From Nisaea acidiphila (GTDB lineage: Bacteria; Pseudomonadota; Alphaproteobacteria; Thalassobaculales; Thalassobaculaceae): DNA of 64,000 nt. Positions 45,079 to 54,574 of this stretch are shown in pieces (the first letter of the stretch is position 1; each line of letters starts with the position of its first letter). Where the stretch lies: positions 1,708,501-1,772,500 of the forward strand of contig NZ_CP102480.1 in assembly GCF_024662015.1 (NCBI RefSeq), written 5' to 3'. A program made the position numbers and the translations under genes. The notes below the pieces were generated by a model. It was not told the origin of the DNA. It saw nothing but the letters and a program-made list of their open reading frames with translations, and did no database searches.

Positions 45079-45768
45079 TCAATGGAGAAAGCCCTCTACA
45101 TTGAATCGCACTTTTTCGATGGCCGCCAAAAGCCCGGCCCGCCTCAGACCTTGTCTGCCGATCCCGGGAGCGCAGTCAGCAAGCGCAATCGTCAACGTCT
45201 CATCACGGCCATCGAAGACACGCTGGAACTCTTCATAAATCAGAACGCAATCGTCCCGCCCGCCGCGAGTCTCGACATGTGCAACACCAAGGGTCAGGCC
45301 GTCAGCCTCGATTTTCAGGTAATCAATTGGATCGTCCTTCATTCGGCGCAGTCTGCGCCTGATATATTCGCCTACGGGATCACGCGTCCTGCATGCGCCG
45401 GCAGCCGGCTCGGAAGCGATGAGACCGCTCCTTATCGCAACATAAGCGCGCGCATTATGCCAAGAGACACGATCGATAGCTCGTTGAGGTTCCCGAGCAC
45501 CAACAACGCTGACCTGTTTTTCGTCCCGAGCGCTCAGGTCGACAGAGAACAGTCGCACGTCTTTCTTGATCCAGCCGACCCGGTCCGGATTTGCTGCCCG
45601 CCTACAAGCGAAGGCCTTATCCATGATCCGAAATGCAGCCGCTTTCTCTTTGGCCGTTTTCGCGCCCGCCGAACGCCATCCCGCATCAATTTTCTTGGAA
45701 GATGAGGCACAAGATGCCGTACTGACGCAAATCACGACGACTGAGAGAATACTCAGTACTTTCAACAT
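45079..45768 (-). CDS. Putative lipoprotein of unknown function
   Basis: 229 residues. The N terminus MLKVLSILSVVVICVSTASC looks like a lipoprotein signal, with Cys20 preceded by TAS (weak lipobox). The mature part has scattered cysteines (FACRRAANP, GACRTRD, DDCVLIY, LADCAPG) that could form disulfides, consistent with the periplasm or outer membrane. No family recognised. ATG 45768 was preferred to one at 45819 because it begins the signal sequence and has GGTGG before it. Confidence 0.55.
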   Translation of the reverse strand: MLKVLSILSVVVICVSTASCASSSKKIDAGWRSAGAKTAKEKAAAFRIMDKAFACRRAANPDRVGWIKKDVRLFSVDLSARDEKQVSVVGAREPQRAIDRVSWHNARAYVAIRSGLIASEPAAGACRTRDPVGEYIRRRLRRMKDDPIDYLKIEADGLTLGVAHVETRGGRDDCVLIYEEFQRVFDGRDETLTIALADCAPGIGRQGLRRAGLLAAIEKVRFNVEGFLH

Positions 45769-45833
45769 AATGCCACCAATCTGTCCGCCCCTCCCGGACG
45801 CAGGAATGACGAGAGACATTCAATCCGGTTCTA

Positions 45834-46709
45834 CTAAACCAACCCCGCCCGGACCTCGTCCGGCGTCGCCAGCGTGCCGCCCGAGGCCTCGATCAGTTTC
45901 ACCGCCTCCTCGACCAGCGCGCCATTCGTCGTGTCCACGCCGAACGGCTGGTCTTCCAGCCCCACGCGGACATGGCCGCCGCGCTCGACCGCCGGTGCGA
46001 TCAGCGGGCGGATATCGACGGCGAGGCCTGCGACCATCCAGGGCGCCCCGGGATGCTCCTCCTCGCAGAGCGTCCTGTAGGCCTCGAGCGCATAGAGTTC
46101 GGGCGGAAAGCTGAAAGTCAGGCGGTCGGAGAACATGAAGCGGTAGACCGGCATCGGGCAGCCCTCGTAGACGCGGTGCAATGCCGCGCCCTGGCGGATG
46201 AAGCCGGGCTCGTAGATCGCATAGCTCGGATGGATGCCCTTTTCGGCGCAGAGCCCGAGGCCATAGCGGATATGGCTTTCCGGATTGTAGTAGGTGAAGC
46301 CCTCGCGCCCTTCCGCGGCCCAGGCGTCGAGGGTGATGTTGGTGCTGCCCGGATCGACGACGCTCCACTCGATCAGCCCGCGCTCCGCCAGCCCCTTCAC
46401 ATGCGCGAAACGCTCGGCGGGTTTCATGGTGTCGGAGACGTTCGGCAGCCCTGCCATCGGCAATGTGCCGTAGAGGATGACATCTTCGTTCACCTCGCGC
46501 ACACGGTCGATCACCTCGGCATAGGCCTCGGTCGTATCGACCTGAAGGCCGGTCGCGGTATCGTAGGGATGGAAATGCAGAATAGCGGCGCCCGCCTTCG
46601 CGCAGGCGATGCAATCGGCCGCGATATCCTCGGCGGAGACCGGAATGGCGGGCTGCCGCGACCGCGTCCAGGGACCGTTGACGGCTGCTTCCAGCCAGAC
46701 CTTCGTCAT
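45834..46709 (-). CDS. BKACE-family enzyme (3-keto-5-aminohexanoate cleavage protein, DUF849)
   Basis: 291-residue TIM-barrel zinc enzyme. BKACE proteins condense a beta-keto acid with acetyl-CoA to give a CoA ester and acetoacetate. Family features: WLEAAVNGPWTRSRQPAIPV at the N terminus, ADCIACAKAGAAILHFHPYD with the metal-binding His pair, and the C-terminal GGHVRVGLEDQPFG. The usual HVHxRD motif is HFHPYD here, so the substrate may differ from lysine-degradation enzymes. Its ATG overlaps the upstream gene's stop (ATGA). Confidence 0.85.
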   Translation of the reverse strand: MTKVWLEAAVNGPWTRSRQPAIPVSAEDIAADCIACAKAGAAILHFHPYDTATGLQVDTTEAYAEVIDRVREVNEDVILYGTLPMAGLPNVSDTMKPAERFAHVKGLAERGLIEWSVVDPGSTNITLDAWAAEGREGFTYYNPESHIRYGLGLCAEKGIHPSYAIYEPGFIRQGAALHRVYEGCPMPVYRFMFSDRLTFSFPPELYALEAYRTLCEEEHPGAPWMVAGLAVDIRPLIAPAVERGGHVRVGLEDQPFGVDTTNGALVEEAVKLIEASGGTLATPDEVRAGLV

Positions 46710-47155
46710 GCCTTCCCCCCTTCGCTATCCGTGCCGGAAATCTCAACAACCTCTCCCGGTCGTTCCTCGGACAAGCGGCTTGGCACCCCGGCGCGGTCCG
46801 GACGGACGCCGTGCGAGGTCCGGATCAGCCGCGAGATCAGCGATTCCATGAGGTAGCGGATATAGGGATCCATATCCCTGACCTTCGTCTCGATAAGCCC
46901 CCGGTCGACGACGACCAGTTCCGTATCCTCAAGGCACCGTCCGGTCGCGGTGCGGGGGATATCGGCGATCACGCCCATCTCGCCGAACATCTGGTTCTCG
47001 GTAATGACGTCCAGCACCTTGCGGCCCGCCCCCTTGCCGATGGAGATCTCGACGGAACCGAGCAGCACGATATAGGCCTCGAAAGCGTCGTCACCCTCGA
47101 CGAAGACGAACTGGCCCTTTTTGTAGCGCCTTGTATTGGCTTCCTTGTACTGCAT
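46706..47155 (-). CDS. Cyclic-nucleotide-binding domain protein
   Basis: 149 residues forming a single CNB/Crp-type effector domain: YKKGQFVFVEGDDAFEAYIVLLGSVEI, then the phosphate-cassette position NQMFGEMGVIADIPRTATGRC (an FGEMG...RTAT cassette, consistent with cNMP binding). There is no helix-turn-helix, so it is not a Crp-type regulator on its own. It is translationally coupled to the BKACE gene and divergent from the metal ATPase with 87 bp between starts. Confidence 0.82.
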   Translation of the reverse strand: MQYKEANTRRYKKGQFVFVEGDDAFEAYIVLLGSVEISIGKGAGRKVLDVITENQMFGEMGVIADIPRTATGRCLEDTELVVVDRGLIETKVRDMDPYIRYLMESLISRLIRTSHGVRPDRAGVPSRLSEERPGEVVEISGTDSEGGKA

Positions 47156-47242
47156 GTTCCGGACGTCTCCAGGATCGCTTCCCGCCGGGACTCAGTTTTG
47201 CGATAAGCTCGGGGCAAGCGCAACGATGCGCCAAGGAGTATC

Positions 47243-49540
47243 ATGATTTCCGAACGCCTGCTTGGCCGTCTCCTGATTGCCTTCGCCGCTCTCGGCCTCG
47301 CTGCCGGACTGATCGCCTGGCAGGCCGGCCGGGAAGACTTGTCGACATGGATCTGGGGCCTCGCCACCGTTCCGGTGGTCGTCTCCCTCGCCGTCTCTAT
47401 GACCCGTGACCTGCTCGCCGGCAGGATGGGCGTCGATGCCGTCGCCCTGCTCTCCATGTCTGCCGCCCTCGCCCTCGTGGAAACCCTTGCGGGCGTCGTG
47501 GTGGCGGTGATGTATGCCGGCGGCAACGTGCTGGAAGATTTCGCCGTCTCCCGCGCCGAGCGCAATCTAAAGAGCCTGACCGACCGGGCGCCGCGCACGG
47601 CGCACCGCTATGTCGAAGGGGCGCTGGAGGATATCGACGTGGATCTGGTCGCCGAACGCGACCGTCTCCTCGTCCGCACCGGCGAGGTCATCCCGGTCGA
47701 CGGCGTCATCCTGGAGACCGGCGCGGACAGCACCGCAACGATCGACGAATCCGCTCTGACGGGCGAACCGATCCCGGTCGAACGCCATGCGGGCGAGCCG
47801 GTCAGAAGCGGTGCGGTCAATTCCGGCGACCCCTTCGACCTGCAGGCCACGGCGACGGCGAAGGACAGTACCTATGCCGGGATCGTCGCGATGGTCGCCG
47901 CCGCGCAGACGGCGCAGGCGCCGTTCATCCGCATGGCCGACCGTTTCGCCCTTCTCCTGCTGCCGCTTGCCGTCGTCGTCGCGGGCGGCGCCTGGCTTCT
48001 TTCCGGCGACCCGGTGCGTGGCCTCGCCGTGCTGGTCGTGGCAACGCCCTGCCCGCTGATCCTCGCCGCACCTGTCGCCTTTATCTCCGGCGTCTCTCTC
48101 GCCGCCCGCCGGGGTGTCCTGGTCAAAGGCGGAACGGCACTGGAAGCGCTGGCGCGGGCGCACACGATCCTCTTCGACAAGACGGGTACGCTGACCGTCG
48201 GAGGCGCCCGGCTGGTCGCGGTCGAAACCGCGCCCGGCGCGAGCCCCGACGACGTTCTCCGTCTCGCCGCCTGCCTGGAACAGGCCTCGCACCATGTCAT
48301 CGCCCAGGCCATCGTCACCGCAGCCGAGTCCCGCGGCATGAAGCTGGTACCGCCGACCGACGTACGCGAGGAGCTCGGCTCCGGCCTCGCCGGCACGGTC
48401 GAGGGCAAACGGGTCGCGGCGGGAAGCCTGACCATGACCACCGGCGGCAACCAGCGCGCCGCCTGGGTGGATCGGGCACAACGGCGGGCCTCCTGGCGCT
48501 CCGCCCTCTCTGTCTTCGTCACCGTGGACGGGACGCTCGTCGGCGCCCTGCTGCTCGGCGACTCCCTCCGCCGCGAGGCGCCTCGCGCCGTTCGGGCCCT
48601 GCGCGAGGCGGGGATCGGACGGATCGTCATGGTCACAGGCGATCACGCGGACGCGGCCGAGACCATCGGCGCCGCGCTCGATCTCGATGCCGTGCTCGCC
48701 AACCGGGTGCCCGCCGACAAGGTCGACGCGGTCGAGTTCGAGAAGAAGCGCTATCCGACCTTGATGGTCGGCGACGGAATCAACGACGCGCCGGCATTGG
48801 CTGCGGCCGACATGGGCATTGCGATGGGCGCGCGCGGCGCCAGCGCAAGCTCGGAGGCCGCCGACGCGGTGGTCCTGATCGACCGTCTCGACAGGGTTGC
48901 CGACGCGCTCGCCATCGCCAAGCGCTCCCGCCGGATCGCGATGCAAAGCATTGTCGCCGGCATGATCATGTCCCTGGTGGCGATGGGCTTCGCCGCCGCC
49001 GGATACCTCACCCCCGTCGCCGGGGCGATTCTGCAGGAAGGGATCGATGTCGCGGTGATCCTGAATGCATTGCGGGCGCTGGTTCCGCCCGGGCTCGGAA
49101 TGAAGCCGAGCCTGCCCGAAGAAGCGGCGCGCAAGCTACGCGAGGAGCACGAAGAAGTCGAAAGCTGGCTCGACCAGCTCCGGGCCCATGCCGACGCGCT
49201 GGACGACGCCGAAGGCGCCGAGGCGCTGGCCCATATCGCCGACGCCAACCGGATCATCAACGAGGATATCGTGCCGCACGAACGCGAGGACGAGGACAAT
49301 GTCTATCCGCAGCTCGTGCCGCATCTCGGCAACGCCCACGGCCTCGCCGCGATGAGCCGGGCGCACCGGGAAATTCAGCATCTCGGGCGCCTGCTCGACC
49401 GGCTGGTAAGCGGCGTCGGCGAGGAGGACGCAGACCGCTACCTGATCCGCGACGCCCAGCGCATCATAGAGTCGGTCGACGCCCTGGTGCGCATCCACAA
49501 TGCGCAGGAAGAGGATATCTTCGACTTCGCGGCGGGCTAG
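47243..49540 (+). CDS. P1B-type metal ATPase (P1B-5-like) with C-terminal hemerythrin domain
   Basis: 765 residues. No N-terminal HMA domain. Actuator TGE in SALTGEPIP (171-177), metal motif TPCP (268-271), phosphorylation site DKTGT (Asp312), hinge GDGINDAPAL (510-519), and a last-helix motif QEGID (598-602). TPCP plus QExxD marks the P1B-5 group, known for nickel and iron export (Nia of Sinorhizobium). Residues 630-765 are a hemerythrin-like HHE bundle: REEHEEVE (His636), VPHEREDE (His679), SRAHREIQH (His708), RIHNAQEEDI (His752), a likely diiron sensor. Iron or nickel efflux from the cytosol is the best guess; gating by the hemerythrin is inference. Confidence 0.9.
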   Translation: MISERLLGRLLIAFAALGLAAGLIAWQAGREDLSTWIWGLATVPVVVSLAVSMTRDLLAGRMGVDAVALLSMSAALALVETLAGVVVAVMYAGGNVLEDFAVSRAERNLKSLTDRAPRTAHRYVEGALEDIDVDLVAERDRLLVRTGEVIPVDGVILETGADSTATIDESALTGEPIPVERHAGEPVRSGAVNSGDPFDLQATATAKDSTYAGIVAMVAAAQTAQAPFIRMADRFALLLLPLAVVVAGGAWLLSGDPVRGLAVLVVATPCPLILAAPVAFISGVSLAARRGVLVKGGTALEALARAHTILFDKTGTLTVGGARLVAVETAPGASPDDVLRLAACLEQASHHVIAQAIVTAAESRGMKLVPPTDVREELGSGLAGTVEGKRVAAGSLTMTTGGNQRAAWVDRAQRRASWRSALSVFVTVDGTLVGALLLGDSLRREAPRAVRALREAGIGRIVMVTGDHADAAETIGAALDLDAVLANRVPADKVDAVEFEKKRYPTLMVGDGINDAPALAAADMGIAMGARGASASSEAADAVVLIDRLDRVADALAIAKRSRRIAMQSIVAGMIMSLVAMGFAAAGYLTPVAGAILQEGIDVAVILNALRALVPPGLGMKPSLPEEAARKLREEHEEVESWLDQLRAHADALDDAEGAEALAHIADANRIINEDIVPHEREDEDNVYPQLVPHLGNAHGLAAMSRAHREIQHLGRLLDRLVSGVGEEDADRYLIRDAQRIIESVDALVRIHNAQEEDIFDFAAG

Positions 49541-50613
49541 GCCGCCGCAGGAGACCCGAGGAAGGTATCGATCGGCGCCGGCTTGGCGAAGAGATAGCCC
49601 TGCAGGTAGTCGGCCCCAGCATCGCGCAGCAGGCCCGCTTCGGCTTCAGTTTCGACGCCCTCCGCGATCACCTCGATACTGTGTTCCTTCGCTATCGAGA
49701 TCAGATGGCCGACGATCGACTGCTTCAGCGGGTCGCGATCGATGTTACGCACCAGGTCCATGTCGATTTTCACGAAATCGGGCCGCATCTCGTGGAGCAG
49801 GTTCAAGCCCGACCAGCCGGAGCCGATATCGTCGAGCGCGACCTTGAACCCCGCCTGCCGGTAAAATGCGAGAATACCCTTCAGATGATCCTTGTCCTGG
49901 ATCCGGTGGGTCTCGGTTAGTTCGAAGGTAATGTCCGCCGGCTTCAGCCCGAGTTCCGCTACCGCCGAGGCCGTAGTGCGCAGACAATACGCGGGATCGT
50001 AGATGCTCGAGGGATTGAAATTCACGAAAATCCGACCGCGATAGCCGCTTTCCGCCGCCCGACGCACCGCGCAGGCCCGCGCCACGATATCCAACGAGAA
50101 AAGCAATCCCGCATGCTCGGCCAGGCTGAAGACATATCCGGGCGAAATACTGTTTCCGTCCTTGTCCCGCATACGGAACAGGCCCTCAAGGGCGAACGGG
50201 TTTTCCGACGAAGGCGACCGGGCGTCCACGATCGGCTGGTACCAGGTGTCGTAGAGCTCTTCCTCGATTGCCTCGACCAGCCACTGGCCCTTGACCCGGT
50301 TTACGAACACGTCGGCGCTCATCACCCGCATCATATCGAGCGGAGTTGGATCGGCGCCCGCGGTCGAGAGCACACGGGTCTCCTTCAATTCCTTCTTGTT
50401 GAGTTCCCCGAACAGCGCCGTCAGCACACCATCGACATCGTCACGTTCCACCGTCGCCTCGATGCAGTTGCCTCCGAGGTCGCTCGAGCCGATCTCACGG
50501 CGCCCAAACACAGAGGCGACGCGTGCATGCGACTCCGAGGTCGGCATGTAGAACCAGAACCGGGTCCGGCCGAAAATAATCTCATCGACATGTTCGCATT
50601 CTTGGCAGCGCAT
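49537..50613 (-). CDS. EAL-domain cyclic-di-GMP phosphodiesterase
   Basis: 358 residues. The EAL domain (about 108-350) keeps the substrate and metal residues: EGLFRMR (EAL position), FVNFNPSSI, FELTETH, ALDDIGSGWS, DFVKIDM, EGVETEAEA and QGYLFAKP. It is therefore probably active although the name motif is EGL. The N-terminal 100 residues are not a known sensor; they begin MRCQECEH (Cys3, Cys6, His8), a possible metal or redox site. Convergent with the ATPase gene, overlapping its stop by 4 bp. Confidence 0.85.
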   Translation of the reverse strand: MRCQECEHVDEIIFGRTRFWFYMPTSESHARVASVFGRREIGSSDLGGNCIEATVERDDVDGVLTALFGELNKKELKETRVLSTAGADPTPLDMMRVMSADVFVNRVKGQWLVEAIEEELYDTWYQPIVDARSPSSENPFALEGLFRMRDKDGNSISPGYVFSLAEHAGLLFSLDIVARACAVRRAAESGYRGRIFVNFNPSSIYDPAYCLRTTASAVAELGLKPADITFELTETHRIQDKDHLKGILAFYRQAGFKVALDDIGSGWSGLNLLHEMRPDFVKIDMDLVRNIDRDPLKQSIVGHLISIAKEHSIEVIAEGVETEAEAGLLRDAGADYLQGYLFAKPAPIDTFLGSPAAA

Positions 50614-50930
50614 TGGGCAGCTCCTTTCCGGGAAGGAGTACGCAACGGCTCGGCACGTGGATCACCGGGAACCGGATCTGCCAGGGCACGCAACGGGTCG
50701 AACCGCATTATGTTTGCGATTTCAATATTTTATTAACCCGCTTCCCGCCTCGCGCGGGTCTCGCATGCAATGCTGCGGTGCACAAATTCATTGAGGTAGG
50801 TCAGCATTTCTGTATCATATGCGGTTACATATCGCCTTTTCCTGCGTCCCCGGACAAACATCCCGGAGGCGGAAGAGTGGGCGGGGGACATTTCCCGACA
50901 TCAATCGAAATTTCAGAGAGATGCGCACCC
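50614..50930. other. Divergent intergenic region between EAL and SulP genes
   Basis: About 317 bp carrying promoters for both flanking genes. A+T-rich patch near 50715-50740. The SulP frame is open through this region to 50613 but the sequence before the ATG at 50931 has no transporter character. No operator recognised. Confidence 0.4.
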
Positions 50931-52532
50931 ATGCTGCAAGCGATGAAAATGCGTTTGTTTCCCGCGGATGATCACGGCGCCGATGGCAAGAAACTGTCCC
51001 CCGGCCAGATCAAGACGGACATCCTCTCCGGTCTCACCGTCGCCCTCGCGCTGGTGCCGGAAGCGGTCGCTTTCGCCTTCGTCGCCCACGTGCATCCGCT
51101 GGTCGGCCTCTATGCCGCCTTCATCGTCGGCCTGATCACCGCCGTGTTCGGCGGCCGGCCGGGCATGATCTCCGGCGCGACCGGCGCGCTCGCCGTCGTC
51201 ATGGTCGATCTCGTGACCCGGCACGGCGTCGAGTACCTCTTCGCCACGGTGGTGCTGATGGGACTGCTGCAGCTCTTCGCCGGCGCGATGCGCTGGGGCA
51301 AATTCATCCGCATGGTGCCGCACCCGGTGATGCTCGGCTTCGTGAACGGGCTTGCGATCGTGATCTTCCTGGCCCAGCTCGGCCAGTTCAAGGTGAAGAC
51401 GCCAGAAGGCGGAACCGCCTGGATGAGCGGCGAGCCGCTCTATCTGATGCTCGGTTTCACCGCCGTGACGATGGCGCTGATCTATGTCGTGCCGCGGATC
51501 ACCAAGTTCATTCCGGCGCCGCTCGCCGCCGTGGGCATCGTCTCGCTGATCGTCATCGGCTTCGATCTCGACCTGCCGCGCGTCGGCGACCTCGCGAGCA
51601 TCGAGGGTGGCCTGCCGCTCTTCCACATCCCGACGGTGCCGCTAACGCTCGAGACTTTCGAAATCATCCTGCCCTACTCGCTGATCCTCGCCGCCATCGG
51701 CCTGATCGAGAGCCTGCTGACCCTGAACGTCGTCGCCGACATGACCGAGACCAAGGGCGGCGCCTCCAGGGAGTGTCTCGCCCAGGGCATGGCCAACACC
51801 GTGACCGGATTCTTCGGCGGCATGGGCGGCTGCGCCATGATCGGGCAGAGCGTGATCAACGTGAAATCCGGCGGCCGCACCCGGCTCTCCGGCATTTCCG
51901 CCGCGCTCTTCCTCTTGAGCTTCATCCTCTTCGCCTCCAGCCTGATCGAGCAGATCCCGCTCGCGGCCCTGGTCGGCGTGATGTTCATGGTGGTGATCGG
52001 CACCTTCGCCTGGCGCAGCCTGACCATTATGCGCCGGATCCCGCGCAAGGATGCGCTGCTGATCGTGCTCGTCACCATCGTCACGGTCTTCACCGACCTC
52101 GCCATCGCGGTCGTCGTCGGTGTGATCCTGGCGGCCCTGTTCTACGCCTGGAACGCCGCCACCCGGATGCATGCCGTTTCCGGCATCGACGTCTCGGGCG
52201 CAAAGATCTACAGCCTCGACGGGCCTCTCTTCTTCGGCTCGACCGAGAGCTTCCTCGCCCAGTTCACGCCGAAGGACGATCCGGACCGAGTGGTGATCGA
52301 TTTCATGAACTCACGGGTGGTCGACCATTCCGGCCTGCAGGCGATCGAGAGCCTGGCCAAACGTTATGACGAGCTCGGCAAGCGGCTGCAGCTCCGGCAT
52401 CTGAGCCGCGACTGCAAGGCGCTGCTCGGCAAGGCGGGCCAGCTCGTGGAAGAGCGCGACGACGAGGATCCGGTCTACGGTGTCGCGAGCGACTACGATC
52501 TTCGCGTCGGTCAGGTCGGCACGGGGCACTAG
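50931..52532 (+). CDS. SulP-family anion transporter with STAS domain
   Basis: 533 residues: about 12-14 transmembrane segments followed by a STAS domain (about 435-525, VVIDFMNSRVVDHSGLQAIE). The SulP core shows SGLTVALALVPEAVAFAFVA at the start and GGMGGCAMIGQSVINVKSGG, the conserved anion-site helix region. SulP proteins move sulfate, bicarbonate or dicarboxylates, often with sodium or protons. The GCAMIGQS type is common in short SulPs of marine bacteria; substrate cannot be told from sequence. Next start options at 50943 and 50949 exist. Confidence 0.88.
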   Translation: MLQAMKMRLFPADDHGADGKKLSPGQIKTDILSGLTVALALVPEAVAFAFVAHVHPLVGLYAAFIVGLITAVFGGRPGMISGATGALAVVMVDLVTRHGVEYLFATVVLMGLLQLFAGAMRWGKFIRMVPHPVMLGFVNGLAIVIFLAQLGQFKVKTPEGGTAWMSGEPLYLMLGFTAVTMALIYVVPRITKFIPAPLAAVGIVSLIVIGFDLDLPRVGDLASIEGGLPLFHIPTVPLTLETFEIILPYSLILAAIGLIESLLTLNVVADMTETKGGASRECLAQGMANTVTGFFGGMGGCAMIGQSVINVKSGGRTRLSGISAALFLLSFILFASSLIEQIPLAALVGVMFMVVIGTFAWRSLTIMRRIPRKDALLIVLVTIVTVFTDLAIAVVVGVILAALFYAWNAATRMHAVSGIDVSGAKIYSLDGPLFFGSTESFLAQFTPKDDPDRVVIDFMNSRVVDHSGLQAIESLAKRYDELGKRLQLRHLSRDCKALLGKAGQLVEERDDEDPVYGVASDYDLRVGQVGTGH

Positions 52533-52552
52533 GCCCCGCACACCATCCTGGA

Positions 52553-53947
52553 TCAGCCGGTTCCGGATATCCGCGGCATCCGGGGACGCCCGACGATCTC
52601 CTCGATCGCACGTCCGATAGACAACGCATGCGCGTCCATACCTCGGCGGCAGAGTACCTGGAGGCCGACGGGAAGGTCCGAGCCGAACTGCTGGATCGGC
52701 ACCGAGATGCCGCACATGCCCCAGAGATTGCCCGGCTGCGTGTTGCGGGAGGCGGCCATGCCCCTCGCCCCGCCTTCTTTGTCCTTCAAAGACTCCGCCG
52801 GCAGCGCCACCATCGGGGTGGCCGGCGAGATCAGTCCGTCGAACGGCTTCACGGCCTCGTCGGCAAGCCGCTTCAACGTCTCGTGCCGGCGCAGGGCCAA
52901 TGCATAATCCACCCCCGAAACGTCGAGCCCCACCGAGGCACGGGCGGCGGTGACACTGTCCATGCCGCCGCGCCCGGCCATGAAACGATCGACGCCCAGG
53001 CTCGCGAGGATCTCCGTACCGACGATCGGCGGAAAGATCGTCTCCCGCTCTTTCGGATCCGGCAGGTCGCCCGAATTGAGCTCGACAATCGTGACGCCCG
53101 CTTCCGAGAGCGCGCGCAGCGCCAGATCCATGCATTTCTCGACCTCAGGATCGAGATCCTCGAAGAAGAAGTCCCGCAACAGCCCCAGCCGAAGCGAGCC
53201 GGGAGAAACGGTATCGGGCACGGGTGTTTCCATGGTCACGGCGTGCACGATCGCCGCATCCGTTGCCGACCGGCAGAGCGGCCCGACAGTGTCGAGCGTC
53301 GGCGAGAGCGGGAAGACACCGTCGGTCGGGATCAGTCCGATGCTGGTCTTGAGCCCGAAAAGACCGCATAGCGCGGCCGGGATTCGGATCGATCCCCCCG
53401 TATCGGAGCCGAGCGCGAATGCGCACATGCCGGCAGCCGTCGCCGCGGCCGAGCCGCTGGAGGAGCCGCCCGGAATGCGCTGCGTTTCCAGATCCCACGG
53501 GTTCCACGGCGTGCCCCGCGCTTCGTTCTGCCCGGTCGCGCCGAGCGCGAATTCCACGGTTTTGGTCTTGCCGAGAATGACGGCGCCCGCTTTCTTCAGG
53601 CGCTGGACATAGGTGCCTTCGGAGCCGGTGATCTCCGCAGACTCGATCAGCGAGCCGTTGGTGGTCGGCATGCCGTCCACCGCGTAGATATCCTTGACCC
53701 CGAACGGAACCCCCATCAGTGGCCCGAGATCGGTTCCGGCGCGCAGCAGGCCGTCCATCGCCTGCGCGGTCTGCAATGCGGTTTCCGGCGCGACATGCTG
53801 GAAGGCGCCGATCTTGCCGTCGAGCGCGTCGATCCTCTCGAGACAGGCCAGCGTCACCGCCTCGCTGCTCGTCCGCCCCGCCCGAAGGTCCTCCGCGAAA
53901 GCCGCGATGCCTCCGGCCTCGAACGGATCGTCCGGTATTCTCGCCAT
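52553..53947 (-). CDS. Amidase-signature family hydrolase
   Basis: 464 residues. The Ser-cisSer-Lys triad is visible: Lys in GVPFGVKDIYAVDG, cis-Ser in GGSSSGSAAATAAG, and the nucleophile Ser in GSDTGGSIRIPAAL. It hydrolyses an amide; GatA is excluded by the lack of gatB/gatC and sequence character. Aryl or aliphatic amides, allophanate or biuret-type substrates are all possible. Convergent with the SulP gene. Confidence 0.88.
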   Translation of the reverse strand: MARIPDDPFEAGGIAAFAEDLRAGRTSSEAVTLACLERIDALDGKIGAFQHVAPETALQTAQAMDGLLRAGTDLGPLMGVPFGVKDIYAVDGMPTTNGSLIESAEITGSEGTYVQRLKKAGAVILGKTKTVEFALGATGQNEARGTPWNPWDLETQRIPGGSSSGSAAATAAGMCAFALGSDTGGSIRIPAALCGLFGLKTSIGLIPTDGVFPLSPTLDTVGPLCRSATDAAIVHAVTMETPVPDTVSPGSLRLGLLRDFFFEDLDPEVEKCMDLALRALSEAGVTIVELNSGDLPDPKERETIFPPIVGTEILASLGVDRFMAGRGGMDSVTAARASVGLDVSGVDYALALRRHETLKRLADEAVKPFDGLISPATPMVALPAESLKDKEGGARGMAASRNTQPGNLWGMCGISVPIQQFGSDLPVGLQVLCRRGMDAHALSIGRAIEEIVGRPRMPRISGTG

Positions 53948-54153
53948 GATCCTGATCCCCTGCCTGCCACATTCCTGTTCGATTTACCCGACAGACTAGC
54001 GCTCATTCGCGGCTCCACAATAGCGCCGTCATGGCACGACCACCCTGCATGCCGCAGCGGTTTTGCCGTCGCTCTCCCAATCCGTGCTATCGCTGGGGCA
54101 TGTGAGCCGCTATATCCTTCACAGTTCATGCAATTGGAAAGCCTGGGCGAACA

Positions 54154-54558
54154 ATGATCACCACACATTCCGCACTGATTTACGCCATGGTCCTCAGCGC
54201 AGCCGCCGACGGCAGCGTCGATGACGAGGAACTGGAGACGATCAGCGAAATCATCAACGTGCTGCCGATCTTCCAGGATTTCGAGATCGGCAATTTCGGC
54301 CAGATCGCCGGCTCCGCGATCGACCTGCTGAGCGAGGCGGACGGGCTCGACGCCGCGGTCGACCAGATCAAGCGGACGCTGCCGGAGAATCTCGGACCGA
54401 CGGCCTATGCCCTGGCCTGCGACGTGGTCGCGGCCGACGGTACCGCCACGCAGGAAGAGTTACGCTTTCTTGAGATCCTGCGCCACGAGCTGAATGTCGA
54501 CCGGCTGACGGCCGCCGCCATCGAACGCGGCTCCGCCGCACGCTACGCGCGCCCCTGA
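54154..54558 (+). CDS. TerB-like (tellurite-resistance TerB family) protein
   Basis: 134 residues, all-helical. Typical TerB features are the acidic turns SAAADGSVDDEELETI near residue 16 and CDVVAADGTATQEELRFLEIL near 90, which resemble metal-binding helix-loop-helix pairs. Despite the name, most family members have no link to tellurite. It is the first of three genes in tight succession and may be co-transcribed with the dehydrogenase-like gene. Confidence 0.78.
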   Translation: MITTHSALIYAMVLSAAADGSVDDEELETISEIINVLPIFQDFEIGNFGQIAGSAIDLLSEADGLDAAVDQIKRTLPENLGPTAYALACDVVAADGTATQEELRFLEILRHELNVDRLTAAAIERGSAARYARP

Positions 54559-54574
54559 GCCGGAGGGCCGAGCA

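Noticed and set aside
45797-45816. Resemblance of CCCGGACGCAGGAATGACGA to the right arm of the 84-bp repeat
   Set aside because: Only the last ten bases match well and there is no second arm, so a solo remnant cannot be told from chance.
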